From Nonomuraea polychroma (GTDB lineage: Bacteria > Actinomycetota > Actinomycetes > Streptosporangiales > Streptosporangiaceae): DNA of 64,000 nucleotides. Positions 16,979-25,128 of the stretch are shown in pieces. The position numbers and the translations under genes were made by a program. The DNA lies in assembly GCF_004011505.1 (NCBI RefSeq), contig NZ_SAUN01000001.1, positions 8,211,501-8,275,500 of the forward strand. The letters run 5' to 3'. How positions within the stretch are numbered: the stretch's first letter is position 1; each line of letters opens with the position of its first letter. A model generated the notes under the pieces. It was given only the letters and a program-made list of their open reading frames with translations, was not told where the DNA came from and searched no databases.

Positions 16979-18357
16979 CGGGCTTCTCCCGCCATGTGCG
17001 AGACGGGGGTTCCCGTTATTGCTGCGGCGAGGATCTGGTCTCCGAGGCTGTAGCCCTTGCCTGCATAGGTCCATTCGCTGATCACGAGGACGGTGTCCTC
17101 CTCGAAGAGGGGCAGGCGGCCTGTGGTGATCTCGTGGTCGCGGGCGTGCTGTTCTCGGGCGGCGCGGAGTTCGCCCAGTGTGGTGGAGTAGCGGCGGGAT
17201 CGAGTGGAGAAGTGGCCGCGGAACCCGAGCATGTGGGCCCAGTTGGCAAGGCGAAGTTCAGCCAGGTCCTCGATGGCGGCGAGGCGCAGGCACTCGGCGA
17301 TCAGACGTTTGGGATGCTCACGAAGCTTGAACGCGTCAAGGTTGTCGAGGGGGTTGATGCGGCGGTCGAGGGTGCCGACGCACTCGGCCGCTTTCGTGGC
17401 GTACTTGGCGATGTAGCCGGCGACGGCCTGCTCGGTGAGATCCCCGTTCAGGGTGATGGGGCGGATGTCGAGCTGTTGGCCCCACTTGAGGAGGCGGGCG
17501 GGTTGGTCCTCGATGGCGGGCACAAGGGCGCTAACAACCTGAGCAGCGTGTCGCACGGCTTGCGTCAGGGCGTCGATGGTGGCCCAAGGAGGTGGTGGTG
17601 CAGCAGGGCCGCCGGGCCCGTCGAGACGGATGACGGCGTGGAAGTGGACAACGCCGCGGCGCTGGTATTCGGCGACCTTGGCGAAGGAGACGGTGAGGTG
17701 TTCGCGGAGGTCCTTCAGGGTCAGCCCACCGACCTTGGCCAGGCGGCGACGGAGGGAGTCGGCGAAGCGCTTCCACAGCAGCGGCGCCAGAGCGTTGAAC
17801 AGAACGCTACCGGTGTAGTCGTAGCAGGCCGGGCACAGCGGCTCGCCAAGGTGGGGATCGTCGGGGCGGTGCTTGGCTGTGCAGGACATGACACGCCCAT
17901 GTGGGCAGGTTTCGGGGTTGCGGCGGGCGTGGCAGGGCAGGACCTTGCCGTTCTTCTCACAACGTGAGTGGACCGTTCCAAAACTTGGCGCGGTGAGGGT
18001 GACGAACAGTGTGGGATGTGCGGTGACAGTCTCGGGTACGCCCTTGCCGCCGATGAGGCCCGCGCGGATGAGGTGGTAGGTGTCGGCGCGGTAGATCTCG
18101 GCACAGGCCGGGCAGCGGGAGGCGCGGCGGGTCTTGCAGGGCAGGCGGAGGATTCCGTCGGGTTCGTGGCGGGTGGTGTAGCGGTGCAGGAGCCGGCCGG
18201 TGGCGCGGTCGTGGTATTCGACCTTGCCGCGTAGGTGGATGGGCTGGCGGCAGCCGCCGGTGGCGCGGATCTGGGCGGCCCACCGGTCGTAGTCCGGTGC
18301 GTTGAGTCGGGCGATGACACCCGCGAGGACGTGCGGGTTGGTGGTGCATGCGGGCAA
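16975..18357 (-). CDS. RepSA-like rolling-circle replication initiator
   Basis: The 460-aa product matches the pSAM2 RepSA family. It has cysteine pairs in the first third (CKTRRASRCPAC and later CPAC), an HUH-type metal motif in RGVVHFHAVIRLDG, and a catalytic tyrosine segment AGYIAKYATKAAE about 150 residues later. Such proteins nick one strand at a double-strand origin to start rolling-circle replication of the excised circle. It heads the rep-xis-int operon. A strong candidate nick-site hairpin is not visible inside the gene; see the hairpin at 26040. Confidence 0.88.
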   Translation of the reverse strand: MPACTTNPHVLAGVIARLNAPDYDRWAAQIRATGGCRQPIHLRGKVEYHDRATGRLLHRYTTRHEPDGILRLPCKTRRASRCPACAEIYRADTYHLIRAGLIGGKGVPETVTAHPTLFVTLTAPSFGTVHSRCEKNGKVLPCHARRNPETCPHGRVMSCTAKHRPDDPHLGEPLCPACYDYTGSVLFNALAPLLWKRFADSLRRRLAKVGGLTLKDLREHLTVSFAKVAEYQRRGVVHFHAVIRLDGPGGPAAPPPPWATIDALTQAVRHAAQVVSALVPAIEDQPARLLKWGQQLDIRPITLNGDLTEQAVAGYIAKYATKAAECVGTLDRRINPLDNLDAFKLREHPKRLIAECLRLAAIEDLAELRLANWAHMLGFRGHFSTRSRRYSTTLGELRAAREQHARDHEITTGRLPLFEEDTVLVISEWTYAGKGYSLGDQILAAAITGTPVSHMAGEAR

Positions 18358-18452
18358 GATGGAAGCCTCCTTTCACTCGTTCGGGTGAGGGGATGGCCCC
18401 CGACCTGGCGTGTGTCTTGGCGGATGTGCGGCCAGGCCGGGGGCGCTGCGCG

Positions 18453-18566
18453 TTATGCGCCGTGGTTGTCGATACCGGTGCCGTCGCAGTCGCGGCAGCG
18501 ATTGCGGTCGTTGTCCAGGCCGGTTCCGGTGCAGGTGCAGCAGCGGTAGTGGCTAAGTTCGATCAA
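18453..18566 (-). CDS. Tiny DnaJ-type zinc-finger protein
   Basis: The 37-codon frame encodes two CxxCxGxG-like units (CCTCTGTGLDND and CRDCDGTGIDNH) that resemble half of a DnaJ central zinc finger. The TTG start at 18566 has GGAGGTG upstream, and the previous gene's stop lies 8 bp before it, so it looks like part of the same transcript as the neighbours. Function is unknown; it may bind one zinc ion. Confidence 0.6.
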   Translation of the reverse strand: MIELSHYRCCTCTGTGLDNDRNRCRDCDGTGIDNHGA

Positions 18567-18573
18567 GGGCTGT

Positions 18574-18735
18574 TCACCTCCTTGGGCGCGGTGTCGTGGT
18601 GAGGTAGATGCGCCAATGGGAGGGCCTGGCGCGGTCGGGATAGAGCCGTGAGGCGCCGATGACGGTGAAGTTCAGGCGCAGGCGGAACAGGGCGTCGATG
18701 ACTTCGGCACGGGTGCCGTCGAGGCGGATGCGCAT
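18574..18735 (-). CDS. Small hypothetical AICE protein
   Basis: ATG 18735 is preceded by AGGAGA. The 53-aa product reads MRIRLDGTRAEVIDALFRLR... and ends in a basic tail (TTTPRPRR). Residues up to YPDRARPSHWRIYL look like a small alpha/beta fold. The stop region supplies the GGAGGTG site for the downstream TTG gene, so translation may be coupled. Confidence 0.6.
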   Translation of the reverse strand: MRIRLDGTRAEVIDALFRLRLNFTVIGASRLYPDRARPSHWRIYLTTTPRPRR

Positions 18736-18753
18736 GGTCGTTTCTCCTGCTGG

Positions 18754-19095
18754 TCAGGTGGTGGCTGCCGGATCGGGCTCGATGCAGCCCCAGTAGCTTC
18801 GTTCGGCGGCGTGGCGAGCGCGGGCGGCGGTTGGGACGGCCACGGCCCGGTACTCCACCGGCCCGAAGCAGACCGAGGTGACGTAGTGGCCGTACTGGGA
18901 GTCCTCGAACTCGATGCGGGAGCCGATACAGGCGGCGATCTGGTCGATCTCGGCGCGCATGTCCGTGTCGTTGTTGTGTTCGGGGAAGTGGTGGACGGCA
19001 ACGTGAGAGGAGACGGGCACCTCGGGGTGAGCCTCCAGGAAGGCGGCCAGGTCGAGTAGGCCGTTGATGAGGTCAGTGCGGCGGTTGCGGGTCAT
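18754..19095 (-). CDS. Hypothetical AICE-associated protein
   Basis: The 113-aa product (MTRNRRTDLINGLLDLAAFLEAHPEVPV...) is a soluble acidic protein with a HHFPEHNND stretch in the middle. ATG 19095 has an AAGGGAGA site. It lies between the DUF2637 protein and the tiny genes upstream of rep on the same strand. I recognise it only as a type common in actinomycete integrative elements; no function can be assigned. Confidence 0.6.
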   Translation of the reverse strand: MTRNRRTDLINGLLDLAAFLEAHPEVPVSSHVAVHHFPEHNNDTDMRAEIDQIAACIGSRIEFEDSQYGHYVTSVCFGPVEYRAVAVPTAARARHAAERSYWGCIEPDPAATT

Positions 19096-19115
19096 AGGGT
19101 GATCTCCCTTCTGCG

Positions 19116-19778
19116 TTAGGCGGTACGTAGCGTGCGGAGCAGGTCCGAGGCGAGTTGATTGGATACGCCCAGGTGGGCGCGTAGGGCGTCGCGGGTGATG
19201 GGCTTGCCGTGCTTGGCGTGGTGTTCGTCGGCGACACGGCGGGCGTAGTCGACGAGTGCCGGTGCGGGACCGTCCTGCTGGTCGTCCTGGCGGTCGTCCT
19301 CGTCCTGCTCGTCGATGGGGACGAGTTCCGGAACGGCGGGCGGTGTCAGGACGGGTGAGGACGAGACTTCCGGGATCTCTGTTGTTTCGGGACGGGCGTA
19401 GAATGCGCGGCGTTCGAGCATCGAGACGGCGAGCAGGAAGGCGCCCGCCGGGGTGGCGGCGGTGATCCAGCCCCAGACGGTTGGGGCGGCTTGGGCGAGG
19501 TTGGCGGCCAGCGAAAGGACGATTCCGCCGACCAGGACTAGGACGGGCCATGAGGCGAGACCGCGCCGGCCTCTGCGGGTCTTCTTGTCGCGTTGGCGTT
19601 CGCGGGCGGCCATGACGCAGGTCAGGTCGATGCAGACGGCGACGGCCCAGGACATCCAGCCGGTCTGGCCGTGCTCGGCGGCGGTGTCGCGGATGTGGGT
19701 GAACGATCCGGCACCGGCGATGATGGCCAGGACGAGAACCGGGCCGGTGTCCAGCAGCCAGCAGGCCAAGCGTCGCAT
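19116..19778 (-). CDS. DUF2637 membrane protein (SpdB-like spread protein)
   Basis: The 220-aa protein has four hydrophobic segments (TGPVLVLAIIAGAGSFTHI, GWMSWAVAVCIDLTCVMAA, WPVLVLVGGIVLSLAANLA and TAATPAGAFLLAVSMLE). This is the DUF2637 arrangement, including the Ala-Asn-Leu-Ala-Gln element after the third helix. An acidic linker and a C-terminal helix-turn-helix-like region (ITRDALRAHLGVSNQLASDLLRTL) follow. DUF2637 proteins accompany the translocase in mycelial transfer. Having both a membrane and a winged-helix part suggests it could bind element DNA at the membrane. Confidence 0.8.
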   Translation of the reverse strand: MRRLACWLLDTGPVLVLAIIAGAGSFTHIRDTAAEHGQTGWMSWAVAVCIDLTCVMAARERQRDKKTRRGRRGLASWPVLVLVGGIVLSLAANLAQAAPTVWGWITAATPAGAFLLAVSMLERRAFYARPETTEIPEVSSSPVLTPPAVPELVPIDEQDEDDRQDDQQDGPAPALVDYARRVADEHHAKHGKPITRDALRAHLGVSNQLASDLLRTLRTA

Positions 19779-19798
19779 CGTTGCCCTCCCTTCAGGCT

Positions 19799-21118
19799 TC
19801 AGGCGTTGACGGATTCGGGTAGGTGGGTGGTGATCTCGTCCCACGACGGGGCGAGATGGGCGTAGGTACGGGCGGCGTGTTCGGCGGTCTGCTCGGTGAC
19901 GTAGAAGGAGCGGGCGCGGTACCACTGACCGTCCTGGCCAGCGACGATGGCGACGCCGGGTGTCTCGGCAGGGATGGCGCGAGCGGAGACCAGGGCGGCC
20001 GGGTCGAGGTCGCCGAGGGTCATGGTGGCGGTCTCCGGGTCGTTGACCCGGTGGCAGATCCGGCCCGAGCACTGAGCCCGGAGCGCGGTGACGCCGGGGC
20101 CGAGATCGGAACCGATCCGCTGGCCGCAGCAGAACAGGTAGATGCCGAACGCCCGCCCGAGCTGTGCCACCCGTAGCAGCGCGGTTGAGGTCTTGGCGAT
20201 CTCGTCCTTTTCCCTCTTGTCGGCCATCAGGTACAGCTCGGCCAGCTCGTCGACCAGGACCACGATCGGGATCGGACGGATGCCGGGCGGGAGCTGCCAG
20301 ATGTTGCGGGCGCCTGCCTGGCGGCATAGCCCCATGCGATCGACCATCAGGCCGACGAGGTCATCCAGCAGTGTGACCGTCTCGGCGCGCGAGGTGGCCA
20401 GCGCGGACAGGCGCGGGCTGTAGGGCGTGAACTCGACCCCACCTTTGAGGTCGAAGCCGACCAAGGCCACGGGTTGTGGAGCCAGCCCGACGATCAGAGC
20501 GTTGGCGAGATTCGACTTGCCGGACTGGGTCGCGCCCGCGTTCAGCCAGTGCGGCACCGTCTGGAAGTCGATGGTCCACGGCTTGCCGTTCTCCAGTCGT
20601 CCCACGATGACCTTGAGCAGGTCCGTCGAGGCGGGCAGGTGATCGACCTTGACGAGCGGATCATGCATGGTGGCCATCAGCACCACTCGCCCGGGCCGGG
20701 GCGAGGAGGCGCGGATGGCGTGCACGCCCCAGGAGTGCGCGAGTCGTTCGGCGGCGTCAGCGTAGTCGCCGGGTGTCTGGCCTTCCAGGGTGTGCAGGGT
20801 GACGCGCCAGCCGTGCCGGGTGGGCAGCGGCAGCCACATGAACGGCTTGGTGTCCACCGCGATGCGCTGGAAGCGGCGCTTGACGCGTACGACGCCGGTG
20901 GAGGCGACCATGCCGGGCACGGTGGTGAACCAGAAGCGCTGCCGCTTCTTGGTCAGCCCGCAGCCGAGGGCGACCCGTCGCCAGGAGGCGAGTACGGACA
21001 GGGCTGTGATCGGGTAGCCGACCACCAGCCAGAACGAGCCGGGATGCCAGCGGCGCCAGGCCCACAGCCCGGCCGCGACAGCGGCCAGGACTGTGAGCAG
21101 GACGAGCGCGTCACGCAT
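19799..21118 (-). CDS. FtsK/SpoIIIE-type DNA translocase (TraB-like)
   Basis: This 439-aa protein would pump double-stranded element DNA between hyphae. Two N-terminal hydrophobic segments (residues ~5-17 and 25-42) anchor it. The motor domain shows Walker A GATQSGKSN at about residue 210 and Walker B IPIVVLVDELAELYL at about 280, and GRAFGIYLFCCGQR fits sensor III. No C-terminal gamma-type winged helix is obvious. It overlaps the upstream small gene by 8 bp. Single-protein transfer of this kind is the hallmark of AICEs. Confidence 0.88.
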   Translation of the reverse strand: MRDALVLLTVLAAVAAGLWAWRRWHPGSFWLVVGYPITALSVLASWRRVALGCGLTKKRQRFWFTTVPGMVASTGVVRVKRRFQRIAVDTKPFMWLPLPTRHGWRVTLHTLEGQTPGDYADAAERLAHSWGVHAIRASSPRPGRVVLMATMHDPLVKVDHLPASTDLLKVIVGRLENGKPWTIDFQTVPHWLNAGATQSGKSNLANALIVGLAPQPVALVGFDLKGGVEFTPYSPRLSALATSRAETVTLLDDLVGLMVDRMGLCRQAGARNIWQLPPGIRPIPIVVLVDELAELYLMADKREKDEIAKTSTALLRVAQLGRAFGIYLFCCGQRIGSDLGPGVTALRAQCSGRICHRVNDPETATMTLGDLDPAALVSARAIPAETPGVAIVAGQDGQWYRARSFYVTEQTAEHAARTYAHLAPSWDEITTHLPESVNA

Positions 21119-21440
21119 CGGCGCTCTCCCGCACGGGGAGCAGGGCCGAGGCGCGGTAGCTGATGCCCCACCGGCCGGCGATCTCCCAGACGTAGCCGAG
21201 CAGGCCGACCGGGTTGACCTGATCGCCGACGCCGATGGGCGGCTCTCCGGTGGTGGCGATCTTGACGAGCTCGATCCGGCCGAACTCGTCCTCTACCGAG
21301 ACGGTGACCTCGAAGACGGTGTTGCCGTTCTTGTCGGTCTTGATCTCACCGGTGTCGCGGTTGAGCACCCGCGGACGCGGGGCCTTGACGCAGGTGATGG
21401 CGAGCTTGCTGACATCCACAGGGATGGGAACGGAACGCAT
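21111..21440 (-). CDS. SCO3933-like conserved AICE protein
   Basis: The 109-aa product (MRSVPIPVDVSKLAITCVKAPRPRVLNRDTGEIKTD...) is a mostly beta protein of the type annotated as SCO3933-family regulatory protein, always found before the tra gene in Streptomyces-type elements. It overlaps the translocase start by 8 bp, so both are translated together. Role unknown. Confidence 0.72.
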   Translation of the reverse strand: MRSVPIPVDVSKLAITCVKAPRPRVLNRDTGEIKTDKNGNTVFEVTVSVEDEFGRIELVKIATTGEPPIGVGDQVNPVGLLGYVWEIAGRWGISYRASALLPVRESADA

Positions 21441-21460
21441 ACTCTGACCTCCTTATTCGT

Positions 21461-21530
21461 CCTAGCCAACATAGTTAACCTAGTTAGCTCAGTTGTCAAC
21501 GTCCTCTCGGTTGGCTTGGTTGTTATTTCG
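21461..21530. promoter_or_regulatory. Divergent promoter/operator region of the tra operon and GntR gene
   Basis: Between the divergent genes lies an A/T-richer block with near-direct repeats (ATAGTTAACC, CTAGTTAGCTC, CAGTTGTCAAC, then GGTTGGCTTGGTTG). In pSAM2 the GntR protein KorSA represses its own and adjacent genes through sites of this sort. The repeats are a good candidate for the GntR operator. Confidence 0.5.
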
Positions 21531-21547
21531 TGGTGTGATGGACTGCG

Positions 21548-21913
21548 ATGGTCGAGAAAACCGGGCGGCCCGGCTACCTCCAGATCGCCGACGATCTCCG
21601 AGCGCAGATCCGCGGCGGTTCTCTCGCGCCCGGCACTCCCTTGCCGTCCACCGCCCAACTCGCCGAGCAGTACGACGCTTCGCTGTCGGTGGTGAAGATG
21701 GCCGTCGGCATCCTGCGTAACGAGGGCCTGGTGATCGGCCAGCAGGGCAAGGGAGTGTTCGTCCGCGACACCGACGCGGCACCCGCCGGCGACCTGGCGA
21801 GCGAGGTGACCGAGCTCCGCTCTGCCGTTCGCGACCTGTCGGAACGCTTGGCACGTGTCGAGGAGCAGTTGGCTACGTCCACGACACGCCGTTCCGGGCG
21901 TAGCAGCCGGTGA
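21548..21913 (+). CDS. Short GntR-family repressor (KorSA-like)
   Basis: The 121-aa product has a complete GntR winged helix (YLQIADDLRAQIRGGSLAPG, LPSTAQLAEQYDASLSVVKMAVGILRNEGL, QGKGVFVRD), then a Leu-heptad helix (VTELRSAVRDLSERLARVEEQL) as dimerisation element, with no effector-binding domain. It is divergent from the transfer genes, exactly where KorSA-type repressors sit. It probably keeps transfer genes silent. Confidence 0.8.
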   Translation: MVEKTGRPGYLQIADDLRAQIRGGSLAPGTPLPSTAQLAEQYDASLSVVKMAVGILRNEGLVIGQQGKGVFVRDTDAAPAGDLASEVTELRSAVRDLSERLARVEEQLATSTTRRSGRSSR

Positions 21914-22064
21914 CCTTCCGCGCCAGCGACGCAGACGCCCCGTTCGGACGCTGACGCAGGCTCAGAGCCTTGTCCTCGCGGCGGATGCCGACCAGGACCA
22001 TGGTGTAGCCCACCAGCAGAGTGACGCCAAGGACTCCGGCGATGATCAGCGGGATCGTGGTCAT
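21873..22064 (-). CDS. Small single-pass membrane protein
   Basis: The 63-aa frame starts MTTIPLIIAGVLGVTLLVGYTMVLVGIRRED: one membrane helix with a basic cytoplasmic tail. It overlaps the previous small gene by 4 bp (ATGA) and runs 41 bp into the 3' end of the convergent GntR gene. Similar tiny membrane genes are common in AICE backbones; function unknown. Confidence 0.55.
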   Translation of the reverse strand: MTTIPLIIAGVLGVTLLVGYTMVLVGIRREDKALSLRQRPNGASASLARKVTGCYARNGVSWT

Positions 22065-22267
22065 GACCAGATCACCCCCGCCGCGGCCAGACCGCGAGGA
22101 GCCCGCGGCGGACGGCGGGTCTCGCCACGCCGCCTACCACCCTTGCGCTTGCCCGCCTGCTTCTTGAGCCAGCGGTCCCGGGCCCGGCACTTGCGGCAGA
22201 GCTCCCGCCCTTCGTTGAGCAGTGCCCCGCACGCGCAGGTGGGCTCGGGGTAGATGTCGTGATTCAT
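22061..22267 (-). CDS. Small zinc-ribbon-like protein
   Basis: The 68-aa product holds four cysteines in the pattern C-x-C-G ... C-x-x-C (TCACGALLNEGRELCRKCRARDRW), followed by a very basic tail (KKQAGKRKGGRRRGETRRPP) suited to nucleic-acid binding. ATG 22267 has GAGAGGTGA upstream. Co-translated with the small membrane protein through ATGA overlap. Confidence 0.6.
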   Translation of the reverse strand: MNHDIYPEPTCACGALLNEGRELCRKCRARDRWLKKQAGKRKGGRRRGETRRPPRAPRGLAAAGVIWS

Positions 22268-22368
22268 GGTGATCACCTCTCCTTTCGGTCGCTTCGGTGT
22301 TGCTGTGTGACACCAAGATTGCGACGGAGAGTTAGGACGAGATCACTACACGACGGGACATGTTCAAG

Positions 22369-22406
22369 ACGTCCGGCCTACGATGGCCAGGTCCCCGGAC
22401 GTCCCC
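22369..22406. promoter_or_regulatory. GGACGTCC-type operator repeats before the first XRE-DUF5919 gene
   Basis: Two copies of ACGTCC (22369-22374 and inside CGGACGTCCCCGG at 22396-22408) stand just before the ATG at 22419. The palindromic core GGACGTCC recurs at 24222-24240 and 25129-25160, in front of related island genes, which suggests one shared regulator. Confidence 0.5.
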
Positions 22407-22418
22407 GGAGCAGGTGAG

Positions 22419-23159
22419 ATGGCGAACGAACGGCTACGTGCCGCCCTCCTACAAAAGGGCGTGAGCATCACCGACCTGGCCAACGCGATCCAGGTTGACC
22501 CCAAAACGGTCGAGCGGTGGATCACCAAGGGCCGTGCGCCGTACCGGAAGCACCGATTTGCGGTGGCTTCCTACCTCGACACTGAGGAGACCTACCTCTG
22601 GCCGGAGGCGTTGACCCGCGAACAGGTCGCGGCAGCCTCAGAGTCCGAGATCGTCACTGTCTACCCACACCGCTGGGCGGTCCCAAGGGACGTGTGGGGA
22701 CGACTGTTCGCGAGTGCGTCTGAGGAGATCGGCGTGCTGGTCTACAGCGGGTTGTTCCTCGCTGACGACACGGGCTTGGTGCGCATGTTCGGCGAGAAAG
22801 CAGACGCCGGGGTCCGGGTGCGCATCCTGTTGGGTGATCCGGACTGCGCCGAGGTGGCCCAGCGTGGCAAGGACGAGGGCATCGACGACGGCATGGCCGC
22901 CAAGATTCGCAACGTCCTCGTCCTGTACCGGCCCCTACAGGGACGCGCGAACATCGAGTTCCGGCTACATGCCACGGTGCTGTACAACTCGATCTATCGC
23001 GCCGACGATCAGTTCCTCATCAACACCCACGTCTACGGCGTCCCGGCCGGGAACGCGCCGGTCCTCCATCTACGCAAGGTCGTCGGCGGAGACATGGTCG
23101 CCACCTACGCCGAGAGCTTCGAGCGCGTCTGGGACGGCGCGCGGCCGGTAGGGTCGTGA
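22419..23159 (+). CDS. XRE-type regulator with DUF5919 C-terminal domain (copy 1)
   Basis: The 246-aa protein has an N-terminal helix-turn-helix (LRAALLQKGVSITDLANAIQ, PKTVERWITKGRAPYRKHR). A DUF5919 region follows (VYPHRWAVPRDVWGRLF, EIGVLVYSGLFLADD, VRVRILLGDPD, ATVLYNSIYRADD), which has a phospholipase-D-like alpha/beta look. It is about 60% alike by eye to the gene at 25193. It precedes the Nudix gene by 3 bp. In such elements an activator (Pra in pSAM2) controls rep-xis-int; a similar role is possible here but is inference. Confidence 0.75.
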   Translation: MANERLRAALLQKGVSITDLANAIQVDPKTVERWITKGRAPYRKHRFAVASYLDTEETYLWPEALTREQVAAASESEIVTVYPHRWAVPRDVWGRLFASASEEIGVLVYSGLFLADDTGLVRMFGEKADAGVRVRILLGDPDCAEVAQRGKDEGIDDGMAAKIRNVLVLYRPLQGRANIEFRLHATVLYNSIYRADDQFLINTHVYGVPAGNAPVLHLRKVVGGDMVATYAESFERVWDGARPVGS

Positions 23160-23162
23160 GCC

Positions 23163-23639
23163 ATGGCCAAGCGGATCGACTACTACGACGACCCTGACGC
23201 CCCAGCGCCCAACAGCCTGGTCCCGTCCGTGAACGTCATCGTCACCAACGCCGCGGACGAGATCCTGATGATCCGCCGCAGCGACAACGGCAACTGGGCC
23301 GTTCCCGGCGGAGCGATCGATCTCGGCGAGTCCATCCCGCAGGCCGCTATCCGGGAAACGCGCGAAGAGAGCGGCATCGTCTGCGAGATCACGGGCTTGG
23401 TCGGCACGTACAGCGACCCCCGGCACGTCATCCTCTACACCTCCAACGGCGAGGCCCGCCAGGAGTTCTCGATCGTTCTGACGGGCCGGGCCATCAGCGG
23501 AAGACCGACGCCCAGCGATGAGTCTCGCGAGGTCCGCTGGATGCCGCGCGAGCAGGTCACCGAACTGCAGATGGACCGCTCGATGCGGATGCGCATCGAG
23601 CACTACCTAGCCGGCACCGCCCTGCCGCACATCGGCTAG
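23163..23639 (+). CDS. Nudix hydrolase (Pif-like)
   Basis: The 158-aa protein has a perfect Nudix box at residues ~57-79: GGAIDLGESIPQAAIRETREESGI fits G-x5-E-x7-REUxEExGU. It would hydrolyse a nucleoside diphosphate derivative. In pSAM2 the Nudix protein Pif confers transfer immunity and sits next to the regulators, so the location argues for a Pif-like task. It begins three bases after the XRE-DUF5919 gene and its 3' end overlaps the convergent HD gene by 33 bp. Confidence 0.82.
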   Translation: MAKRIDYYDDPDAPAPNSLVPSVNVIVTNAADEILMIRRSDNGNWAVPGGAIDLGESIPQAAIRETREESGIVCEITGLVGTYSDPRHVILYTSNGEARQEFSIVLTGRAISGRPTPSDESREVRWMPREQVTELQMDRSMRMRIEHYLAGTALPHIG

Positions 23640-24173
23640 CGCCGCCTCCACCGCCCGTACAGCAGACAAAATGCACGGCGTCGAAGCAGTGATGGACCGG
23701 CTGACCAGATGATCGGGGCCGTAGCGGGAATGGATCTCGGTTAGGCGCTCTGTGACGTCGAGATGCCGTCCGTCCGGGCCGGTTGTCATGTCGCAGTAGG
23801 TGAGCGCCTGCACCAGCTCCGGCCGTTCCTCGTCGAACTCCTCCGTCAGGTCCGTGAACAGGGACCGCTCAAGGGCCTCGTTCACCGCGCAGGAGTGATG
23901 TGCGACCAGGCGGCAGAGCGTGTCGTCGGCCTGGTGGACATCGCGCAGATAGCGCGCACCGTCGAGGGGATGGAAGCCGGTCGCGACTAGATCAGGGGCG
24001 TATCCGATGTCGTGCAGGTAGGCGGCGGCGGTCAGGGTGTCGGCCTCGTCGCCAAGGATGCCCGCCAGTGACACGGAGCGGGCGGCTACCCCCTGGGTGT
24101 GCGCCCAGCGCCGCGGCAACGTCGTCTCCAACAGGTCTTTGGCGAGGTCATGAGCCCATTCAGCTTGTCCCAC
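23607..24173 (-). CDS. HD-domain phosphohydrolase
   Basis: The 188-aa product is an HD-superfamily protein: RWAHTQGVAARSVSLAG gives the first His, AAYLHDIGYAPDL the HD pair, and LVAHHSCAVNEA a further metal-ligand region. Such proteins cleave phosphomonoesters or nucleotides. GTG 24173 follows the operator-like repeats. Gene order 25049-24705, 24692-24240, 24173-23607 suggests one minus-strand operon with two regulators. Confidence 0.75.
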   Translation of the reverse strand: MGQAEWAHDLAKDLLETTLPRRWAHTQGVAARSVSLAGILGDEADTLTAAAYLHDIGYAPDLVATGFHPLDGARYLRDVHQADDTLCRLVAHHSCAVNEALERSLFTDLTEEFDEERPELVQALTYCDMTTGPDGRHLDVTERLTEIHSRYGPDHLVSRSITASTPCILSAVRAVEAALADVRQGGAG

Positions 24174-24221
24174 ATGTTCACGATAGGCACAGGATGCCGG
24201 ATTTGATCCAGAGCATCCGCC

Positions 24222-24240
24222 GGGACGTCCCAGGACGTCT
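24222..24240. promoter_or_regulatory. GGGACGTCCCAGGACGTCT operator-like repeat
   Basis: A palindromic GGGACGTCCC and a second half-like copy AGGACGTCT lie between the double-GntR gene and the HD gene. The same core occurs before both XRE-DUF5919 genes. Confidence 0.45.
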
Positions 24241-24692
24241 CACCGGCGCACGAACCGCCCTCGCCCGTGCTCCGACACGATCAGCCCTTCCCGCTCCAGC
24301 ACCACAAGCGCCTGCCGGACCGTGCTTCGCGACACTCCATGCGTGCGCCGCAGCTGCGACTCACTGGGCAGCGTCGAGCCGGGCGCCAGCTCTCCGCGTT
24401 CGATCTCGCCGCGCAGCTCCCGTGCGATCGCCTGGTATAGGTACGGCTCATCCTTCGGTTTGTCGCCGCCGAGGACCAGCCGGCCTTTCGCGGGGATGGT
24501 CAGAATCAGCCCTTCGTCCTCCAGCACGGCCAGCGCCCGCCGGACCGTGTTGCGCGCGACTCCGAACTCCGCGCACAGCGCCGCCTCAGACGGCAGCATC
24601 GAACCCTTCGGATACATGCTCATCGTGATCCGTTCTCGAAGCCGGTCAACGATCTGGGTGAAGATCCGCCAACCGGTCAGCCACCTCTTCAC
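24240..24692 (-). CDS. Tandem double GntR winged-helix protein
   Basis: The 150-aa protein consists of two GntR DNA-binding domains and little else. The first is ITMSMYPKGSMLPSEAALCAEFGVARNTVRRALAVLEDEGL (residues ~22-65) and the second ELAPGSTLPSESQLRRTHGVSRSTVRQALVVLEREGL (about 100-140). No ligand-binding domain follows. The duplication would let one polypeptide bind two operator halves. The Asn/Arg residues of the recognition helix are intact in both copies. Confidence 0.78.
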   Translation of the reverse strand: MKRWLTGWRIFTQIVDRLRERITMSMYPKGSMLPSEAALCAEFGVARNTVRRALAVLEDEGLILTIPAKGRLVLGGDKPKDEPYLYQAIARELRGEIERGELAPGSTLPSESQLRRTHGVSRSTVRQALVVLEREGLIVSEHGRGRFVRR

Positions 24693-24704
24693 TGTCGATA
24701 TGTC

Positions 24705-25049
24705 TCAGGTCCGGTAGGCATCGGCGATGCGGCGCAGGTCGATGCGGAGTTCGCCTTGCTCGCCCTCGTGCCAGCCGTCCCGCGCGGCCTGCGCGATCCG
24801 CTCGACGGCCGCGCCGCGGCGCAGGCAGGTGACCCGCTCGTCGCTCTGGTCGCCCCAGTAGAACCAGCAGAACTCCGGGTGGACGAAGACGCGGCGGACC
24901 CGCCACCGACTGTCGGTCACGTCCAGGCCGGGCCGACCGTCCTGGGCCACGACGAGGGCCGCCGGGACGTCGCGCTTCGTAAGCTCATCCCCCAGCGCGG
25001 TGAGCGCGCGCTGGGCATAGGCGTACTGCCGTTCTCTCATGCTCGTCAT
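24705..25049 (-). CDS. Hypothetical protein
   Basis: The 114-aa product is soluble, with a central aromatic stretch (FVHPEFCWFYWGDQSDERVTCLRRG) and a helical C-terminus. I do not recognise the family, though its size and place, 12 bp before the double-GntR gene, suit the regulatory gene group of actinomycete elements. ATG 25040 is an alternative start. Confidence 0.6.
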   Translation of the reverse strand: MTSMRERQYAYAQRALTALGDELTKRDVPAALVVAQDGRPGLDVTDSRWRVRRVFVHPEFCWFYWGDQSDERVTCLRRGAAVERIAQAARDGWHEGEQGELRIDLRRIADAYRT

Positions 25050-25128
25050 GACCGAGCTGTCCCTTCGCTGTCACGGACTGTGTAGGTCGAGATTCGCCCG
25101 TGTGGCGGAACCTCTACACCGCAACTCA

